This document shows, piece after piece, positions 36,201 to 51,500 of a stretch of 64,000 nt of DNA. The DNA is from Lateolabrax maculatus (taxonomy: Eukaryota; Chordata; Actinopteri; Acropomatiformes; Lateolabracidae). The stretch lies in contig CM062199.1 in the NCBI GenBank assembly GCA_031216445.1, forward strand, positions 7,412,501-7,476,500. Direction: 5' to 3'. Position 1 is the first letter of the stretch; the number at the start of each line of letters is the position of its first letter. The notes beneath the pieces are model-generated. The model was not told where the DNA came from, made no database searches, and saw only the letters and a program-made list of their open reading frames with translations. Position numbers and translations under genes: made by a program.

Positions 36201-39200
36201 AAACAGCAGTTTGACGACCATGATCCTGACCCCCCACTCCATCCAGCACCCCATCCAGCACCCCCTCCTCTTGCCCTCCCCAAGCCTTTCACCCTTCTTG
36301 CTTTCTTCCATGTTCACGACCCCCAGGCACCCCCCCACCCCCGGGGCTCTCCATAACTGTTTATTAACACGTCTTTGACTTCACTAGACTCTTTAAATTG
36401 AGCTCATCCCTCCACCCACCACCTTCACTCAGACATCACTTGAAGCCTGTGCTTTCCCTTTCATTATCAGGGACCTGTTAGAGCTCAGGATTCTTAACCT
36501 TAGCTCACTTCGTGCAGGGGAATTTCCCTTCACTTGCTTTTGTTGTCCTAATTTCTGCCTATACTTCCTGTGGGGGCAGCCTTGTTTTTACTTCATTAAA
36601 TAAAGAGAAAATAGCTGTATGGCCAGCACAGCAGGTTATGAATCAGAGAGCATCTTTTTTTACACTGTAAGCATCCTCAGCTACATCCAGTCAGCAACAT
36701 AACATATTTTTAACATATTAGGTTAACCATTTTTTAAATTATTGTCATTATCTTAAGTTAAGGGTTATGGTTACCCTATCTTTGGAAGGATTGTGGTCTG
36801 AATCAAAAATGTATATATTTATGTATTTATGGATATGTAAAATGGAAATTCACAGTTTAAGAGTGTATAAAAACCATGATTTATTCTTCTTTAGCGATGC
36901 ATGCACATGATACCCACCCCCCAAAAGTTATCATGAGTTAAACAAATTAATCAGTCACATATTACCCTTTGCTGTACCACGTTTCTCTGCTTTCTGAGAG
37001 TTCGTTTGCACCCCAAAATCTAGTATTTTGTATTTGTATCTGAGGAGGCAAAGTTTTTACACACTTCAACATTTGATTCATCTCAACACATCATCAGCAA
37101 TTACAACGTGTAAAAAAATTGAACATTTATAAATGGGAGGGTGAGAGAGTCAGAAAACTTTCTGTTGCCTAAGGGTTATGATATGCAGTAGAGGATTTAA
37201 AAAAAAAATGAAGCGATTATAATTTTTTTAAATACCTTATGAGCACCAACTTAATTTAAGTGAAAGATCTGATAGAGGGCATGTGAGTGTGTGGACTGAA
37301 GTGTGTACAGTACATACAGTACACATCTTCCCACAAATGTTAGTAAAGCATAAAGCATACAATCTACTTCAATCTACTTGTGAAACAGTCTAAATAATCC
37401 TGTAAATCTGTAAATCACATCTTTCACTATTTTTACAGTAAATTAACCACATTTTAGTTTAAAAAGATACAATACACAACAAAAGGTATGTGTGTGGGAG
37501 TGTCTTGAACACTTTTTATAAACAGGATCAATCTGAAACTGAGTACAGCTGTCGGTCAGATCTGGCTTTGATTGTTTCTGTCTCCGGAGGAGGAAGTTTG
37601 ACTGTTTGGGACGGTCCAGGACAGTAGTAGCTGACTGACTGTGTGAGTGTCCCAGAGGGAGATTGCACAAGGGTCTTTGGGCTGGGCTGCCAAAGCTCAT
37701 ATCTCTCTCCTCCCATAAACATCACAGAGCGCTGATGTCTTTAAAAGGCCCTGAATGACATCTGGGAGTGGAAGAACACTGTGATTAATCGCCAAGTTGA
37801 TTCTCATGGAAATCACCCCGGGTTGAGGGAGAAAGAGAGGAGGAGGAGCCGAAAACCGTGTGAAACCGACTCTGGCCAAATACACAAAGATGATTGCTCA
37901 CAAGGGGATTTTTATGTTATCAAAAAGGGGATTGTGCTCAGTACAATGGCCTTCCTCTTGTGCCAATGTGTTAGTCCATATTTCAAATCTATAGCTTATA
38001 AATTGGCATTTGAGATCGTTTAGAATAGGAATGTCTTGCATACAACTTGATGAAAAGACATTTAAATAATTTCCTAATCATGTACCAGTCAATGATCAAT
38101 CCATAGAACTGCAGAGAGGAGTGAGAAAGGCAGAAGATCATAGATTTTTTTTGTGTTTAAAAGTCATATGTATGACTCAGTTATGGTAAAAAAAAAAAAC
38201 CTTCTACAACATGTGCATCATGATTGAGTGAGCAACATCAATTAATGTCACAAGTATTGTACTTATGGATAAGAGTTAGGCGGTAAAAGTCGGTTTATAC
38301 TTGATTTAATGGGGATGTTGGGTACTGAGTCAGTGGCTCTGATTTCCCACAGGAAAAAAACCTGTATCTCTTGGAAATGCTATGCATGTACCGGCTTAGG
38401 TAATTCATCCAGGGTATCATTCAAATACACTGATCTCAATGATAAATGCAGGCTTTGGAAAGACATAGACAGATGTGCGTTCTTAAAAAAAAAAAGGTGT
38501 GCCGCATTTGAGAAACTGTGGAATTCACAACACTACTTCTTCATAACAAAGCCTTGGAAAGTTGAGGCTGACACCACCAAAAATGAATGAAAGTTCAATG
38601 GCGTTCTGAATGTTTGTCAGGAGGTGTAGTTTATACTGTTTGGCATAACTGCCTTCCCCAAGCCATAAGTCTATGCCAGCATTAAAAACAAATAGCTGAA
38701 CTGAAAAAAAGCAGGGAAGGAGGAAATTTGCCCGAGTGAGGAATTGATTTTGTCTGGCCCAAGAGAGTACTTCATTCTTGGTCACGGCAGCAGGAGGGCT
38801 CAGAGACGTGTTTTACTAACAGGAGAGCAAAGGCACCCATGCAAAACTATTTTTTAACAGCGCCTGGAAAAATCACCCACTCCTGTGCACCATTTTTTTT
38901 CTTCTTTACAGATGACACAATACTTTCCAGTCACTCGTCACCAGGAGCACCTCACGGCCACTTTTCAGATTTAAAGCTGCAGTGGTGCAACATGCCACCT
39001 TTTGCTATGCAAGCAGGGGGAAACATACACTTGCTATGTTAGATTTACAGTAAAAGTGAACATAGCACTCTCACAAAAAGGTTTTCCCACTGGAGGTATA
39101 TATGTCAAACTGAGCACACTTCCCTCTAACCCTTCATGAACTGTGTTGCACATGTATGCATTTATGTTTAATCCCTATATTTTGTTTTTAGATAATATTT

Positions 39201-41647
39201 GCAACAGGCTATTGATTTTGATTCCAGTCGATTATGGCGAATGATAATACAATTCTCCCCATATAATTGAATATCTCTTTTCTTACTCTATCAAAACACA
39301 GGATACAGATAGTGTATGCCACGGCTGTCACCGTTTCTGTCCACCTCAGCAGAAGTGGCTGGTTTTATAGGGCTGGTAAGGAGCGGAAAATGTGAATAAG
39401 CGAATTTGGAAAGCCTGAGTCTCCTCTGCAGTGCTATGCAATTTGCAATTTAGTGTGAGAGCTAAGTGGCTCATTTTTATGTGAACACCATTGTGTTCCT
39501 AACTGTGCAGCAAACAATCGCTGTTCCAAGGCAAAGAATGACACAATGTGAACAATGGAACAATGAGGGCCTTTTTTCTCTCTGTTGCTGCCTGGAGGAG
39601 AAAAAAAAAGATCCTTACAAAACAAAAAAAACTGGGCTGGTATAATTGTTTTCTAAGGCTGTGATTCGGAGATGTTAAGTATTTTTTTATTTTTTCAGGG
39701 AGGAGACAAGATGATGCTATGCACAAAAGAATGTGAAGTGCGCGCTGTTACACACACTCGCGCAGACACACAAGCATGCCGGGGCCGTGTACACATGAAA
39801 ACACACACTCAGGTGCACATATACACGGCGCGTATCAGCCAGCACCGCCTGATGTCATGTGTGTTAGTGTGTATGTTGACAGGGATCAGCGATGGGTGTT
39901 AAAACATTTCAGGCCCCTGCTCTCCCCACAGCCATAGCATTGACAGTGTGAGACCTGCCACTGAGCAGCCTAACCTGACACTATCTATCACTGGGAGCAT
40001 GCAGGAGTCAATGCTACACTGCACACACCGACACACAATCTCCCTCACTGTCTACTGCACTCTGTCTCACTTCCGCTGCTTGGCTATTTCATTCCCTCTC
40101 TCTGTATTTATGTACGTCTCTTTGTCCCTCTGCCTCTGCTACTCTCAGAGACACTAAAATCCACACACACACACACCCACACACACACATCCACGGACAA
40201 CACACAGTCTCAGAGATTCCTGGAAGTCTTGCATGCATGTCATAAATCAAAGTGATCATATCAGTCTTGCGCACAAAGCCATATTTATTGCAAGGAAATG
40301 ATGATACAATGGATTTCATCCTCCCTCGTACTCTGTGTGGTAACACATTATCAGTTGGTGTATCAAACTTTTTTTGTGTGTGTATGTCTTGCTCTCAGTC
40401 CAACCCACCAAACACTTGACTCTTTCCAAACCCTCCCGGGGTGGCTCGTAGGCCTACATCTGTTTGTGATATACGACGAAATACAACACCTCACCCACAC
40501 GCTACAGTGTCACAGATTCACGGTACGACAAGGGATTGACACAGTGTACTTTCCCAGAAGGTCTTGCTTTTAACGGCTGCAACCAACCCCCTACCAACGC
40601 AACTAACAACCCCCTCCCCCCCCTTTCAAATTCTCACCCCAGTAACATGGACAGCCCATAATAGCAGACATGAATCTGTGTCTCCCCTTGCTCCAAACAG
40701 ATGCTGGCTGTCCATAAATCACATGCCTCCATTTTGTTGAGGAGAACAAAAAGCGTTGTTTCCGTGGGCCTGGTAATAATCCCTGTGCCCCATGTTGTGT
40801 TTTGTCTCTGGGCCGGCTCTCGTCTCCCCTCTCCTCTGTCACGCTCCGGCTTCTCCACATGCATTACAATAGGGGCAGCCAGGTGATGAATATTTGTGTC
40901 TGGCCTGCCGTTAAGATTTCATTAATCACCCCAAGACTTGAGAGCAAAGCAGCGTACCTGGCCGGCCAGCAGGCAGCGGGCCTCCGTATACAACCTCCTG
41001 GGGATGACGTGCAGCCATGTTGTGTTATGTTATGGCAAGGCTTATTTGTTGTATTTGTCTCCCTTCTCTCTTTCTGTCTTACTGTTTATGGTTCCAAGTA
41101 ACACAGTTTCTCTAAAAAGAATGAATTTGCTGAAAGGAGCAAAAAGAAAAGTTTTTACTGTCCAGTAGCACAAAATAACCATGATATGTCAGCAGGGGCT
41201 TGGTGATCAATATCAACTGAGTCAACAATTATTCGGCCAGGTGTTGAGATTTCTGGCTTTCAAAACTCTAAATTTACAATTGTGCAATGATGGAAGACAG
41301 TGCTACAAGTATGTAACTAGAGCTGCAGTACATTTCAGCTTAAAAAATGTATATAGGCACATTCTGAGGCCAAAAATAAAAATTGCAGGGCAGTAATATT
41401 ATTTTAAGATTTAGGCAGGTCAGTTGGATGGGAGACATGGAATGATTCTAACATTGACTCATGTGGAGGGACACACGTTCTATCAGTGTTCAAGCCATGT
41501 TTTGACTTTTTCTGGTTGCCAACTTGTTAAAGGTCACAGATCATTGCCATTTCAGTAAAGTAGGCACTAGCTTTCTCAGCATTTCCTCCCCTATACTGTC
41601 CACACGCAAACATGTTTGGGCTTTTACCTTTGATACCTTTGTATTTT
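33270..41647. other. Intergenic, no gene seen
   Basis: Mostly single-copy-looking sequence with poly(T) and poly(A) runs and a few short CA repeats (40161-40190). The 33400-33640 block is dense in TTAATAA/TTAAT motifs and free of simple repeats, so it is a candidate enhancer. A weakly repeat-like block lies near 35330-35480 (CATGAAACTTGGGGAAATGATG). No coding exon was recognised. Confidence 0.5.
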
Positions 41648-41850
41648 TTTAGCCACACTAGCAGCGTGGCTGTAGGTAGGGCAGTGTCGGTCAGTTGGTT
41701 GTCTCCAGTTGGATGAACAAGTATCGGATCGGATTAAATTCTGTAGGCTACATTTTATGTTATCCAGAGAATGTATATTCCTGGCTTTGGTGGTCCTCTG
41801 ACTTTTTTATCTAGCGCCACCATAAAGTCAATCTTTGTTTGTTTTTTTAT
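41648..41850 (-). repeat. Fragment of the interspersed repeat seen at 126-553, reversed
   Basis: On the minus strand it contains AGTCAGAGGACCACCAAAG, then ACTGACCGACACTGCC and the terminal AGCCACGCTGCTAGTGTGGC, which are the diagnostic family segments in the expected order. Confidence 0.65.
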
Positions 41851-44800
41851 CTCAGTAACTATTTTCCAGTATTTGTCGTATATGTGGAATAGGCTTACGT
41901 TTTTGACTAAATACCTGGAAAACTAATGTCATTCCCACCAGCCTCAGTACTTTGTGTTTAGTGCTGATTAGCAAATGTCAACTAAGATGGTTAACACAGG
42001 GTTGCCAACATTGGGTACCTGGCTGGAGTGAGATTTTGATGCCATAGGCTTAATTAACCTACACACACTTAATCATGTGCACATATTTGGACTTTTACAA
42101 TCAGGGATTAAAACCAAGTAATTTTCTGTTGCCTAAACCTAACCAAACTGTGACTGAAAACTGAAAAAAGCCAATACTGACTTTCGACTTCATACAGGAG
42201 AAAAAACCCTATCTCCTGGGTGTAAGTCCTGTGTTTGACCCATTCATCCACCATGACTTCCTTCCTATGTGGCCTTGTCTCTTTATACTATGTTGCCTTA
42301 CTTCCTTAAGGCTTTCCTGCAGAATGCAAGGCTTCTGGGCTCCTGGCTGTGAGCTTGAGCAGCTATCCAATCAGCACGGAGATAAGCATTGCACACCACG
42401 AGAGCTATACTGAGTAACGTTTACTTGGTTTATTCTTTGACCATAATATATTAGCTTGTTCATCTCTGTTGCCGTCGCAGTGTTTTGTAGGAATTGTTTG
42501 TCAAATCATCTTTGTAGGTGGCCAGAGACGCATTGTGACCATGTTGAACACCAGTGTTAATGCAATTGCTTTTTCAATCCATATACAACAACTACGTGGG
42601 TGGAACTACGTGGGTTGTTGTTGTTTTTGGACAGAGCGACTGGATTTTAGTCAGATCTCAATGTGGACACCGGAGACATATAAATACCAGATATTAATGT
42701 AACCAGGTTAAATCATATCTTGATAAAATCTACTAGATGCATTTTAATGCAAGGTGTAAAGGGGGTCTGTGTGTGTCTGTGAGTGTTTGTGTTCAGCTCA
42801 GCCTGACTGAACTCAGAACTCACCAGAGACTCCAGTTCTTTCTCTTATTTCTCCCCAGTCTCTTTCCTTTTTCTTCTCGTCTCTGTACATTTAAAGCAGA
42901 TTCAATAAAGCCCCGGGATACACGTGAATTCTTGGTTTATAGTTTCTTTCAAATTGAAACATTTTGCTCAAGCGGAAACATTTTTAACTTGTATTACAAA
43001 TCGGCTGTAGCTCAAACACAAGATTTATTTACCCTCTCAGCACTGAGACCTAATAGCAGGAACTGAAAGGTTCAAAGGTTAACCAGACTAAAACGTTTAA
43101 CAAAACATCACTGTTCACACAACATGGCCACTGTCGTTCTCTCTCTTTTTTCTTCTTTCAAGTCCTCTCCTCTTTTTTATGGCACTGGTGAGGGAGTAAC
43201 AGATGGAGAGACAGAGTGCAGGGATGATGAGGACGTAAAATGTGCAACGTTTACTCATTTGCTTCTTTATTGTCTTTCGCTGCAGGAGCGGAGTGAGGGA
43301 GTGAGCGGAAAACAAACCGGTGGGTACAAGGACACGGGCCTCCCGAGCCTCATTCACCAACCAATCGGCCTTGATAGGATCCACCAGCTGCCAAGGATAC
43401 GCCGACTCCCTCTCTCTCCCTTCCATCTCACCCTACCTCTCTCTATCCACCCTTGCCTCCCCACCTGTTCTCTCACCGTCAGTCAATTTTTACTCTCTTT
43501 TTGCTGTCTATTTGCACTCTTCCCCTTTACTGCCCTCCCCCTTTCCTTTCCTTTCTTCCTGTCTGTAATGCGGAGCGGTGATGGATAGACATGTGCCGGC
43601 GTACAGAGGAACCTATTTGGACTGGTGTGTCAGCCCATCTTTATCAAATGTTGCAGAGGTATATTCTCTTGCTATGCTTCATTACTCTGGAATGGCGGGC
43701 CCTGAAATGTTTGACTGCTCTGTCTTCTCTCCTCAGCCACCCGCCTCCCTCCTCTTCCCCCCCCCCCCACCCTCCCACTCATTTAGCGGCTGTGAGCTGT
43801 AGTATTGGGGCTGTGGAGTGAGTGTGAGCATTGCTGTCTTCCCCTCTCTGCTGGCTGGCCGAGGGAACACAGCGATGCCTCAGGGGGTAGATATCGATTC
43901 CATTGCATGGCTGAGGCGCTAACGAAGCCCCTCCCCTGCCTACCCATTCTCATGACAACCAGCTGCCACAGCGGGCCACCATTGGCTGGGCCTCAACGCT
44001 GCCTCTGCCAATCAAAAACGCCACTGACAGCCCCTGTGTCTGAGCATGACCTCAGGATGACATCACTGGAAAGGCATTAAAGTAATAACGAGCTTGGTAG
44101 TACTACTGTAAAGGGCAATGCAACATAAAGACTCATCGATCAGCGCATACAGAATCTAAATTGAGGTGTTTTACTCTTAGTTGAATGAGAGGTCAGCTCT
44201 CCCCAAGTAGCTTCTCAGGGAAAAACTTTTCGCTCACAGTCTATCTGTTCTGTCATAATATTCTCTGTATATCTGCGCCGCACACCTTGTTGGTGAGCTC
44301 GAGACTAAATGTGTGTGTGGATGAAGGTATATCAACCCGCAGGAAGTGGGGATCAATAGTAAATCCTCCTGAGCTGGGGGTATTTCTCCAGAGAGGTGGG
44401 GACTGTAAGACAAATCAATGAGAGCACAGACAGCATCTTGGACTTGATGGAAGGTTGGAGCGATGGGAATCAGCCCAAAGCCGAATTATAGCAACTATCA
44501 TAGTGGGGAGGATGACACTTGTCCGAAGCCAAAACAGAGCTCCAACTTTGGGTGGAGTTCCAAAACAGAAATGTCTCCTCATAGGTCAGCATTAGATAAA
44601 TTGCAGCCAGTTCATTGTGTTATTTTCAAAATTATTTCACAGAATGACTCTGAGTATCAACTGGGATGCCAAACTTGAGGGCAGCCAGTTCAACTGTTTG
44701 ATTTGTTGCAGTCATGTTGAAGTTCTACCCAAGGCCAGTGGAGCCTGTGTTCCTCCACCAGCCCCATTTGGACCTGACTGGCCTTTTCCCAAATAGCCCG

Positions 44801-47800
44801 TTTGGCCCTATAATCCATGACAGGAGACGAGGGCACTATGGGATCAAAGGGAAAGCATGGAACCCTAAAGAAGCCATAACTCTGGGGTTTAATTGTGTTT
44901 CGAGTAAATGTCAGAGCACCCCAGACGTCTGGGAATCATCTGCCTCCCTTTAATACCGGTTATTGTCATTCTATCAAACAAAATCACATTTAGACCAAAA
45001 TATTTGGAGAAGTAGCATGTGGGAGATTCACTCCACGCAGAGCAGTAAATTAGAGAACAAATCTAAACAGGGAGCTGTTTTATGACACACACAGTAAACA
45101 TGCTGTAAATTGGATTGTCATTGGTTCATTTCTTTAAAAAGCTGCAGAGAAATGTGTGCTGGATGTTAAAGGGAGAAGTTGTGTTGATCATCTGCGGTAA
45201 GATTGCTTTATAACTAGAGTGAAACAGAGTGGCTCATGTGTCTGTGATAATTAGGACTATATTCTGTTTTGCATAATTGCCCAGAAAGATAAAAAAAAGT
45301 TGAGATGAAGCATTATAAAAACAATGATAACTGCATGAGGGGACGTTATCAATATATCTGTTTCACATCCTGAATTTTCTCTCATATTGTGACAACCTAT
45401 ATAGCACATTTAACCTTCGGTGTCTGTTTCTCAAAATGAAATTGCACTGTGAAAAAAAGGAAAGAAAGACTCATATTACCGTGAAAAAAGATGGCTTTTC
45501 TCTGGAACAATAAGCAGTCCTTGAACTCCACGTCATTAAAGTGAATGCCATCATTTCCTTTCATTAAGATGACTGTGTGCAGACACATATTGCAGTTGGA
45601 AGGCGAAGCTGCGGCAGGAGACTCATTTAAAAACCGCCCTAATCTGGAAAATGATTCTAATGTTTCTCAAATGTTATATCCTTCCAACCTAGCATGTGAA
45701 ACACTTAAGAGAGCTGTAACGTTTTGAGGCATTTAAACGAGTCTCTGCTTAAAAAAATGTACCCTGAGAGCTGCTTTCCCTGCTTTCACATATATTACCA
45801 ATATTTTTGACAATAAATATAGAAAAACTGAATAAAATCCATATCTCTTCCCCCTCTTAGATTATAGTTATCACATGCAAAAAGGCCTCTCATAAATTGT
45901 GAGTCTCGGTTCCTGCTTTATTCTTGGTGTCAAAGCGCAGAAATAGTCATGCCCTCTCCTGTTTTCCTCATTTGACTCAACGGGTGTGAAACAGTCCCTC
46001 ATATCCTTGTCTTGTCTATAAGAGATGAAATGACTTTAAGACTGTGCAGTGTTGCCACAGGCAGGCCGGCTGAAAGGCTATTTCAGGAGAAATGGACATG
46101 GACATAAATATCCTCACGGGGTGCTTTGTAATAAAAAAAAATAAAAAAAACACAATGTTATGAAACGCAGTGAAACATAAAGAAAGAAAGAAGGAGGGGT
46201 GTGTGTGTGGGGCGGTGGAGGGGAAATATCCATCAAATTAACACATCAGTGGCTTTGATTGTAATCTCTCCGCCCTGGCTCTTGCTCTGCCACGCTAGAC
46301 AAGCAGCCAAACGTGATTTATCAATGCAAAGCTAATGGCATCAATATGAATCTAACTAAAAATCAATATTTCATTACCAAATTGTTAGCGAGAATGAAGA
46401 AAAATGGCCACGGCCGGAGCGTTCTCCAGGGTAGGAGCATCTGGAGTTCAATGTGACAAGATGAGCGATGCGTGACTCGGGGCTCGAGGAAGGACACGGC
46501 GAGGACAGGACTCAGTCTAGGCACACTTTGAACTCTCTCTCTCTCTTTCTCCCTCCTCCGTGTTTCAGCCGGCCCCAACAATGTTCCCTCCACTTTATTA
46601 TGTTTTCGCCGTTCACTTCCTCTCCCTCTCTCTCTCTCCCTTTCCTCCTTTCATATCTTTATCACACCGTTTCCTCTATCAATCTCCCCTTGTGTGTCAG
46701 CGAGGGTGTCGGCGGAGGACCACACAGTGTTTCACATTCCTCCTCAATTAATGACCAACTCGAACATGGAGCCACTCAATCTCCCCCCGCCACCTCACCC
46801 CACCCCATCCCGCGCTCACATACACACACACACCCCATTTCAATTATTTTTGCCTCCTTTGAAGACAAGTCAGCATTTTTTTATCTATTCCCCTTCTCCT
46901 TCAGTCTCTCTCTACCTCTCTCCCTCCCAGTGGATATATCTCCCAAGGCTCATCACACGTTCTCCTAACCAGCACTGCATGGCTTCTCCTGTAATGAGCG
47001 CGCGAGAGAAAGAGCAAGAACGAGAGACAGAGTATGAGAAAGGGAGCAGAGGGAGAGGGAGAGGGAGGTTGGGTTGACGGCTAAGACACCTACCTCTGGA
47101 CTAGATCACGCCTCCCTCAGATGTGACCTTCACTTTATTTATATTCTAGTTTTTAGTAACGAGTATTTATTAGGGAGGGCTTGTGATTGTGGCGCTCTGT
47201 CAGGTAAGTAATGATGCACCTTTGTGCTTGTGCAGCAGCCCCGGTTGCAATTAAAAACAAACACTCTTTCTCTTTCTCTCTTTTCCCTTTCTGCATCATC
47301 CCATCAACTCTCCCAAACATACATACACACTCACACACACAGAACTCCCTCTTTCCTCCTGTGTTTGGACATACTCCAGTTTTCTACCTTCTTCTTCTTC
47401 CTCTTCCTCTAGTCTCCCCCTATTGCCACTCGCTCATTTATGTGTCCCCTGGGAGGAGGTGGTAATGTCCGAGAGGCCCATTTCTCTCCAGCAGGAGCGG
47501 ACAGGTCCACTCCTCTGAATGAAAAGGGGAAGGGGGTGATTGTAAAACATGTGTCATTACAGTGTCAAAACACCACACAAGCACAATGACTCCATCCTCC
47601 ATCCTTCGCCTTCGATGTTTCAGAGGGAATTCATCCCCTAATTTATGGCTCATGAGATAAGCATCCCTGAACTGTGTTGGTGTGCTAAAGGGCTGGCAAT
47701 GACGAATATCATACATGGGTAGAGCGGCTAATATGAATGCTAATATCGCCCCTGACATACAGTAAATCGACCCCGGGTGTGAAACATATGCGGCTTTGGA

Positions 47801-48042
47801 TAAAGCGTTCATGTTTCCTTTGGTGGGAGATTAACCTGCTATGGATTTTATTGACATTTGCGCACTGTGGAGCAGGAGTGTGGGAACGGGAGTGTGTGTG
47901 TGGGTGTGTGGGGTATGGGGCATGCACACAAATACAGCTGATGTAAAAAAAAAATCATCTCCCACTTTAAGTACAGAGACACCTGTACACACTCACAATA
48001 GCACCAGCACCTTTTTCCTCTAGCTGTACCGTCATCAACGAT
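41851..48042. other. Intergenic, no gene seen
   Basis: It contains pyrimidine-rich tracts near 43380-43560 and 46530-46690 and a C-run near 43755. AACTACGTGGGT is directly repeated near 42588-42614. The segment 47060-47240 is non-repetitive, AT-rich and possibly regulatory. Open frames here are low complexity. Confidence 0.5.
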
Positions 48043-48519
48043 CCAACGGTGGTGAAAGAAGTACTTAGATCCTTTCCTTAAGTAAAAGTAGTAATGCTAT
48101 AATAAAAAAATATTCCATTACAAGTAAAAGTAGTCAAGTGTCATCATTAAAAGTTATAATAGATATTACATAATTGGATTATTACTGCTGCATCAACATA
48201 CATACATAACAGCATTTGAATGCTGTGGCTGGTTGAGATGACGCTAATCTTTACAACTTTGGTACTTTAATATAATAATAATAATATTATAATAATTATA
48301 CTTTTAATAAACTGATCATATGTTTTGTATTTAAAATTTTAATCTGAAAAAGTAACCAGTTACTTTACTGTAAAAATAAATGTAGTGGAGTAAAAAGTGA
48401 AATATTTCCCTCTGAAATGTAGTGGAGTAGAAATGCCAAGTAGCATAAAATTGAAGTACTCAAGTAAAGTAAAAGTACCTCAAAATTGTAGTGCATGTAC
48501 AGTAATTAAGTAAATGCCT
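48043..48519 (+). repeat. AAGTAAAAG-type fish repeat
   Basis: It includes GGTGGTGAAAGAAGTACTTA, CCATTACAAGTAAAAGTAGTC and CCCTCTGAAATGTAGTGGAG, then GAAGTACTCAAGTAAAGTAA near the end. It is more complete in its interior than the copy at 28244 and has no hAT insert. Confidence 0.8.
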
Positions 48520-51500
48520 CTGAAAGGGTCTAAAAAACACAGAGATTAAGAATAATAATATGTATATGGAATTATAGGTTTTATATGCTTTGGGCATTTC
48601 AAAAATAAGCAATAAATAGATAACTCTATCTAATTAACTAAATTAAAAAAGGAAATCCATCAAACACAAAATTGTGAGTGTGCAGGGTGAAATGGAGTAA
48701 TAGAAACAAAATCACTTTTATACTCAAATTCAATACTGCCTTCTTCAAACCAATTTCAAAGTTTATGTTTAACTAGCTTTCTTAGGCAGGTTATGCTCAT
48801 TCTCATTCTCGTCTTTTCTGACTGTAAAAAACACAATCATGCTTTAAATGAAAAGAGCATCACCACATAAATGAATTATTGCCTTTTGATTCATTTTGTC
48901 ACTGTCATATATTTCAATTAATCACCCGTGGACTTGTCGCTCAGGCTGCAAACAGCCTTGTAGTCCTGTGTGGCTGTGTATAAATAGGGGTGTATCTGCG
49001 TGGAGTATAGCATGGCTTGGGCTCATGTCTTAGAAATGAGGCTAACAAGACTTTCGTTTTGTCTTAATGAATAAATTAGAGAAGGTAATGCATAATACAT
49101 AGATGATCCCATGTTGGATGGAGTGATAGATAATACATATCTTTCATTATTTATTTAATGACATTAACTTGGTCGGGAGGTTTGGAGCCAAGAGTCCAGC
49201 ATATATAGAGCCTGATTAGAATAGCAATCAGGCTGAATCACCTTACCTCTGTCTGGCCAACACAACGAGCAACCTGGCCATTAAGGAAATGCTAGACGAC
49301 TGTAAGAAAAGCAAACTCCTGTCAGTGACCCTGGGAGAGATAGACCAATTACATCCTTTTGAGGAGTTTGAAGTTTGAATACCTGCTTTATTTATCAGCA
49401 AAGCATGATTAAAGTGGCCACGTTAATAATAATAAATAAAGACCCTGCTAACACATTAATCTCTTTGATATCTGACTCTTGACATTTCTTCCTTATCTGT
49501 GCACAGAAAGAGACAGATCAACCTGCGATCAGAGGGTGAACTGGCTCAGAACTTCAAAATGGGCAAGACAACCCCAGTTGGCTACTTGGGGGCAGCGGAA
49601 ACAATTTGTAAACACAACACTGACATATTATCACCGTAAAAAGTTGTTAAAGTGAGCATATTCACACATTCAGCGCACACGGAGCAACAGTAGCATTACA
49701 GTTGTGCTTCAGGCCACGTGGTTAAGTCCAATATTCACTCTCTTTTAGCTTTGTTGACCTGTCCACATAATCCTATGTAGCGCATAGTAGGTTTATTGGC
49801 TCAAACCTGGAAAAAGATTCCTGCTCCTACTTGCAATAGACTTGATGAAAACAATGAGACAGAACCAAAAAGAAAATTTTGGGTCATAAAACGAGACACA
49901 TTGTTAATAAAAAAATGAAATCAATGAGTGCAGCTGTAAAAAATACAGTTTACATTTCTGTGTTCTGTATTTCCAGAGGACCTTGTATTAATTATTAATT
50001 GTTTCCTAGGTAAAGCAAAAAAGTACAAAATATGTGAATATATATATATATGTTAATACAAAAAGCTAAAAAAAAAAAAAAGGTACAATGACACTGTTGG
50101 TTAAACTGTGTAAATACTAAACAGTCAACAACAAAGATTGAAAGCGTCATCTCAGAGATTGTAAATCTGGCCGGACAGTAAGATGTCTAATAGAGTCATT
50201 TGGTTAGCAGCGGTACCCCAACCCCCCGTCTCCTTTTCCCCCCCCTGTAAGCGATTACAGGTTTTAATCAGCCATACAGCCCGAGACCAATTAATCGTGG
50301 AATAAATTAGCCAGTTTGGCCCAGACCTCACCCAACAATAGAAACAGAGCAGGGAGAAGAGGGGACTGATAGTGTGGGATAGGACAGGGCTGTGAGCCAT
50401 AAGGTGGAGCTCATAAGGCTTCATGGGGGTAAAGGGACCGGTGTGTTGCTCCTGGCTCAGTTGGTTCATAACATGTAATTTATGACACTGTGCATTACAA
50501 CCAGAAACCAATCAACACTCATGGGAAAGTCAATAGTTATCAATAACCAGTGACTTAAGGGTAAATATTGATTCCTGATTTTCCAGTCTGTAAATTTGCC
50601 ACTTTTTAATGCATTGTTTCACACAATCAGTGATTTTTTTATGATGAAATTTATAATGAGGAACAATGTAAGTACATATAGATGAAAGCCAAAAGACAGG
50701 GGTCTTTATCTAGAGGTATTTTGTTCACAGATATTATCAATTGGCCCATATCAGAAAATTCCTGACATCAGCATTCAAGTGTCCCATTAGAATTTCCACC
50801 ATTTACCTGGGGTATCTAACCAATCAGCCGCTCTGTGGTCCTGAAGGTGGGGGTGGTAGAGGGGTAGGAAGGGCCTCTGGGGTTTATCTGTGGAACATTC
50901 GAGGGATCTTCATGGAGGCAGGCAGGGTTTGATGGGCGAGGCACACTTTAGTACACGGTGAAGGCAGTATGACTAATGTGTGGAATGGGACATTTACATA
51001 GGAGAGGCAGGCTGTGCTTGCAGCCTCCCAGAGGTATGGCTGGCCCAGCGCTGTGTCTGCTGCCTGTCCTAAGGGCTCCCTCTGCCACTTCATTTCCATG
51101 CTCCATTTTAGATCAAGGCTTCTCTAATATTTCCACATTATCCAAGGAAGCAATCTAAGATTGGAATTTGATCCACTTTGAAGGGACGCCCGTCCCAGCC
51201 CCCATCTCTTCCCTGGCTTTTTTAGGACTATTTTTTGTTGTGTACCTGTGATGAGACTCACCGATTCAGTAACTGTTGTCAAACTAAAAAAATCATAATG
51301 AAATACGAATCATTACAAATGTAGAATTCAATTAATATTTTCAACTCTAGCATGAATCTAAGATGAAACATCTCTACGTTGCTGTTTCTGTTTTTCCTTC
51401 TCCTCTTTGTCACCTGTGGCAAATTTCACACACAAACCAAAATGATTTACTTAGCACCAGGAGACAATCACACTGCATTGGAAATTGAAAATTAGGCAGA

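Noticed and set aside
42196..42215. Text resembling a TGEK finger linker (ACAGGAGAAAAAACC)
   Set aside because: No Cys or His pairs follow in any frame and there are no splice signals; chance match.
46468..47077. Overlapping open frames of 166 and 127 codons
   Set aside because: They cover CT-rich and CA-rich low-complexity DNA and give Ser/Pro/His-rich peptides only.
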